A stretch of DNA of 64,000 bases from Enterobacterales bacterium. GTDB lineage: Bacteria; Pseudomonadota; Gammaproteobacteria; Enterobacterales; Kangiellaceae. The stretch spans positions 22,619-86,618 of the forward strand of contig JAUZSK010000008.1 in the NCBI GenBank assembly GCA_030949565.1, in the 5' to 3' direction. The notes beneath the pieces are model-generated. The model was not told the origin of the DNA. It did not search any database and worked only from the letters and a program-made list of their open reading frames with translations. The first letter of the stretch is position 1, and each line of letters begins with the position of its first letter. The position numbers were made by a program, and so were the translations under genes. Positions 63,127-64,000 of the stretch are shown piece by piece.

Positions 63127-64000
63127 GGGGTTTTTACATTATCTCCAATCATGAATAGAACGAGAGGATTTAAGTACTAGCGCTAAGCTGACTCTCAAAG
63201 GTTCATAAACACCATCAACAGTGCCGGCTTTTTTTCATCTGGGAGCTTGACCGTGTCGCTTGCGATTGCTATCCTCCTCTTCAGCGAGCTACCTGGTGCT
63301 TGCATAAATCTCCACCTCGTTGATAGATCATCCATAACGGCGACCCGACTTCGATGTTTTTCTCGATCACCTCGATTAATGGTTGCCACGTTATATTGAC
63401 CATGTCACTCGTTTCGCCGCCATATTACCGCCGATTATCTGACCACCGCTGAAGTTCTGCGCGGCGCATGAGAGAGCAAAGCGGTCTGGCTTGTTGATCA
63501 TCGGTGGGCCATAACATCGCCTTTTACGCAGCTCTGGGCGGGATTTTTTAACCTCGCAGCACGCCAGGATCGCTTGCCGTGACAGAATTTTGCCCTTCAC
63601 CTGTGATGCCGATTTTAAGCCTTCGGTACCACTTATACTCCACCCGTTTGGCGGGTCTGATATAATCTCTTTACCTCGCCTAAAAACGAGAATTTATCAA
63701 TGGACTGATCTTTAATCGCTCTAACGTAAACCTTATGTTCTTTGTGCCGCTAGTAATCGGTTGTGCTATCGCTTCCTACAATGTAGGGTGCGGTTTCAAA
63801 TTCGGATTGATTCAATACTCGAGCGGAAGTCCAAAAGGGTAAAATGGCATCCAAGGAGGGTATGGTTGTAATGGCTTTTGAGTCGGCAGTCAACTGTGCC
63901 TTATCGGGATCATTTAATAGTCCCTTCTTAAGGTATTTGTTTTTGGTGATTTTAGTTTCGCCGCCACAACATAGACTAAGGGATAACGCCCGTCACCCGG
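63127..64000 (-). pseudogene. LysM-type protein gene (upstream neighbour of dprA), corrupted and partial
   Basis: Minus-strand fragments read like the LysM-domain protein usually encoded before dprA. Blocks in order are AITTIPSLDAILPFW, NQSEFETAPYIVGSD, VYVRAIKDQSIDKFSFLGEVKRL (split), ITGEGKILSRQAI, EVKKSRPELRK, NRGDRE, IEVGSPLWMIYQRGG, KLPDEKKAGTV and ALVLKSSRSIH. Frame changes occur every few dozen bases. The N-terminal LysM domain would lie beyond the right edge. Confidence 0.65.

Overview
The window comes from a low-to-moderate GC gammaproteobacterium. The evidence is the gene order atpIBEFHAGDC-glmU-glmS, a proton-translocating transhydrogenase (pntAB), a TonB receptor and an LpxL-type acyltransferase. 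A Kangiella-like marine lineage is plausible, but that is only an impression from the protein sequences.

Bases 1-18,450 form an accessory island built on one polymorphic-toxin locus. A large RHS/YD-repeat protein, open at the left edge, ends in a lysozyme-like toxin domain and is followed by an exported immunity candidate. Downstream lie three more near-identical copies of only the last part of the RHS core: two carry different C-terminal domains and immunity candidates, and one is truncated. A further toxin tail with an ankyrin lipoprotein, and two orphan exported or membrane proteins, complete the array. The modules are separated by copies of a ~130-bp repeat with AGACAGGCA-like ends (called R-element here). 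A second repeat type with the same left terminus flanks a Y1 (RAYT-like) transposase gene. Other mobile pieces are a decayed DDE insertion sequence (8414-10074, 9-bp target duplication), a complete IS66-type element (14897-17257, 8-bp target duplication) that splits one exported-protein gene, and the end of a larger transposon with iterated binding-site-like motifs and a truncated AAA ATPase.

Bases 18,500-28,000 hold a putative D-amino-acid/peptide utilisation cluster: FAD oxidoreductase, NhaC antiporter, MFS transporter, metallophosphoesterase, D-aminoacylase lipoprotein and TonB receptor. Bases 29,590-40,100 hold the complete F1Fo ATP synthase operon followed by glmU-glmS. Bases 40,300-47,200 hold a diguanylate cyclase, DoxX, a metzincin-type protease, an SGNH hydrolase, a PabA/TrpG amidotransferase, a DJ-1/PfpI protein, TesB and an XRE regulator. 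Bases 47,400-61,285 hold a diacylglycerol-kinase-like enzyme, pntA-pntB, a lipoprotein hydrolase, fructosamine kinase, a PaiB-like protein, small DUF proteins, a GIY-YIG protein, a histidine phosphatase, an SDR, a two-gene spermidine-synthase-like pair and an LpxL-like acyltransferase.

Single-base frameshifts occur in many conserved genes, including atpG, atpD, pntA and the acyltransferase, often in homopolymers. The last 2.7 kb is recognisable as LysM-protein, dprA and smg on the minus strand, but is riddled with indels and substitutions. Both patterns point to consensus errors more than to biological decay, so every broken gene here should be read with that in mind.
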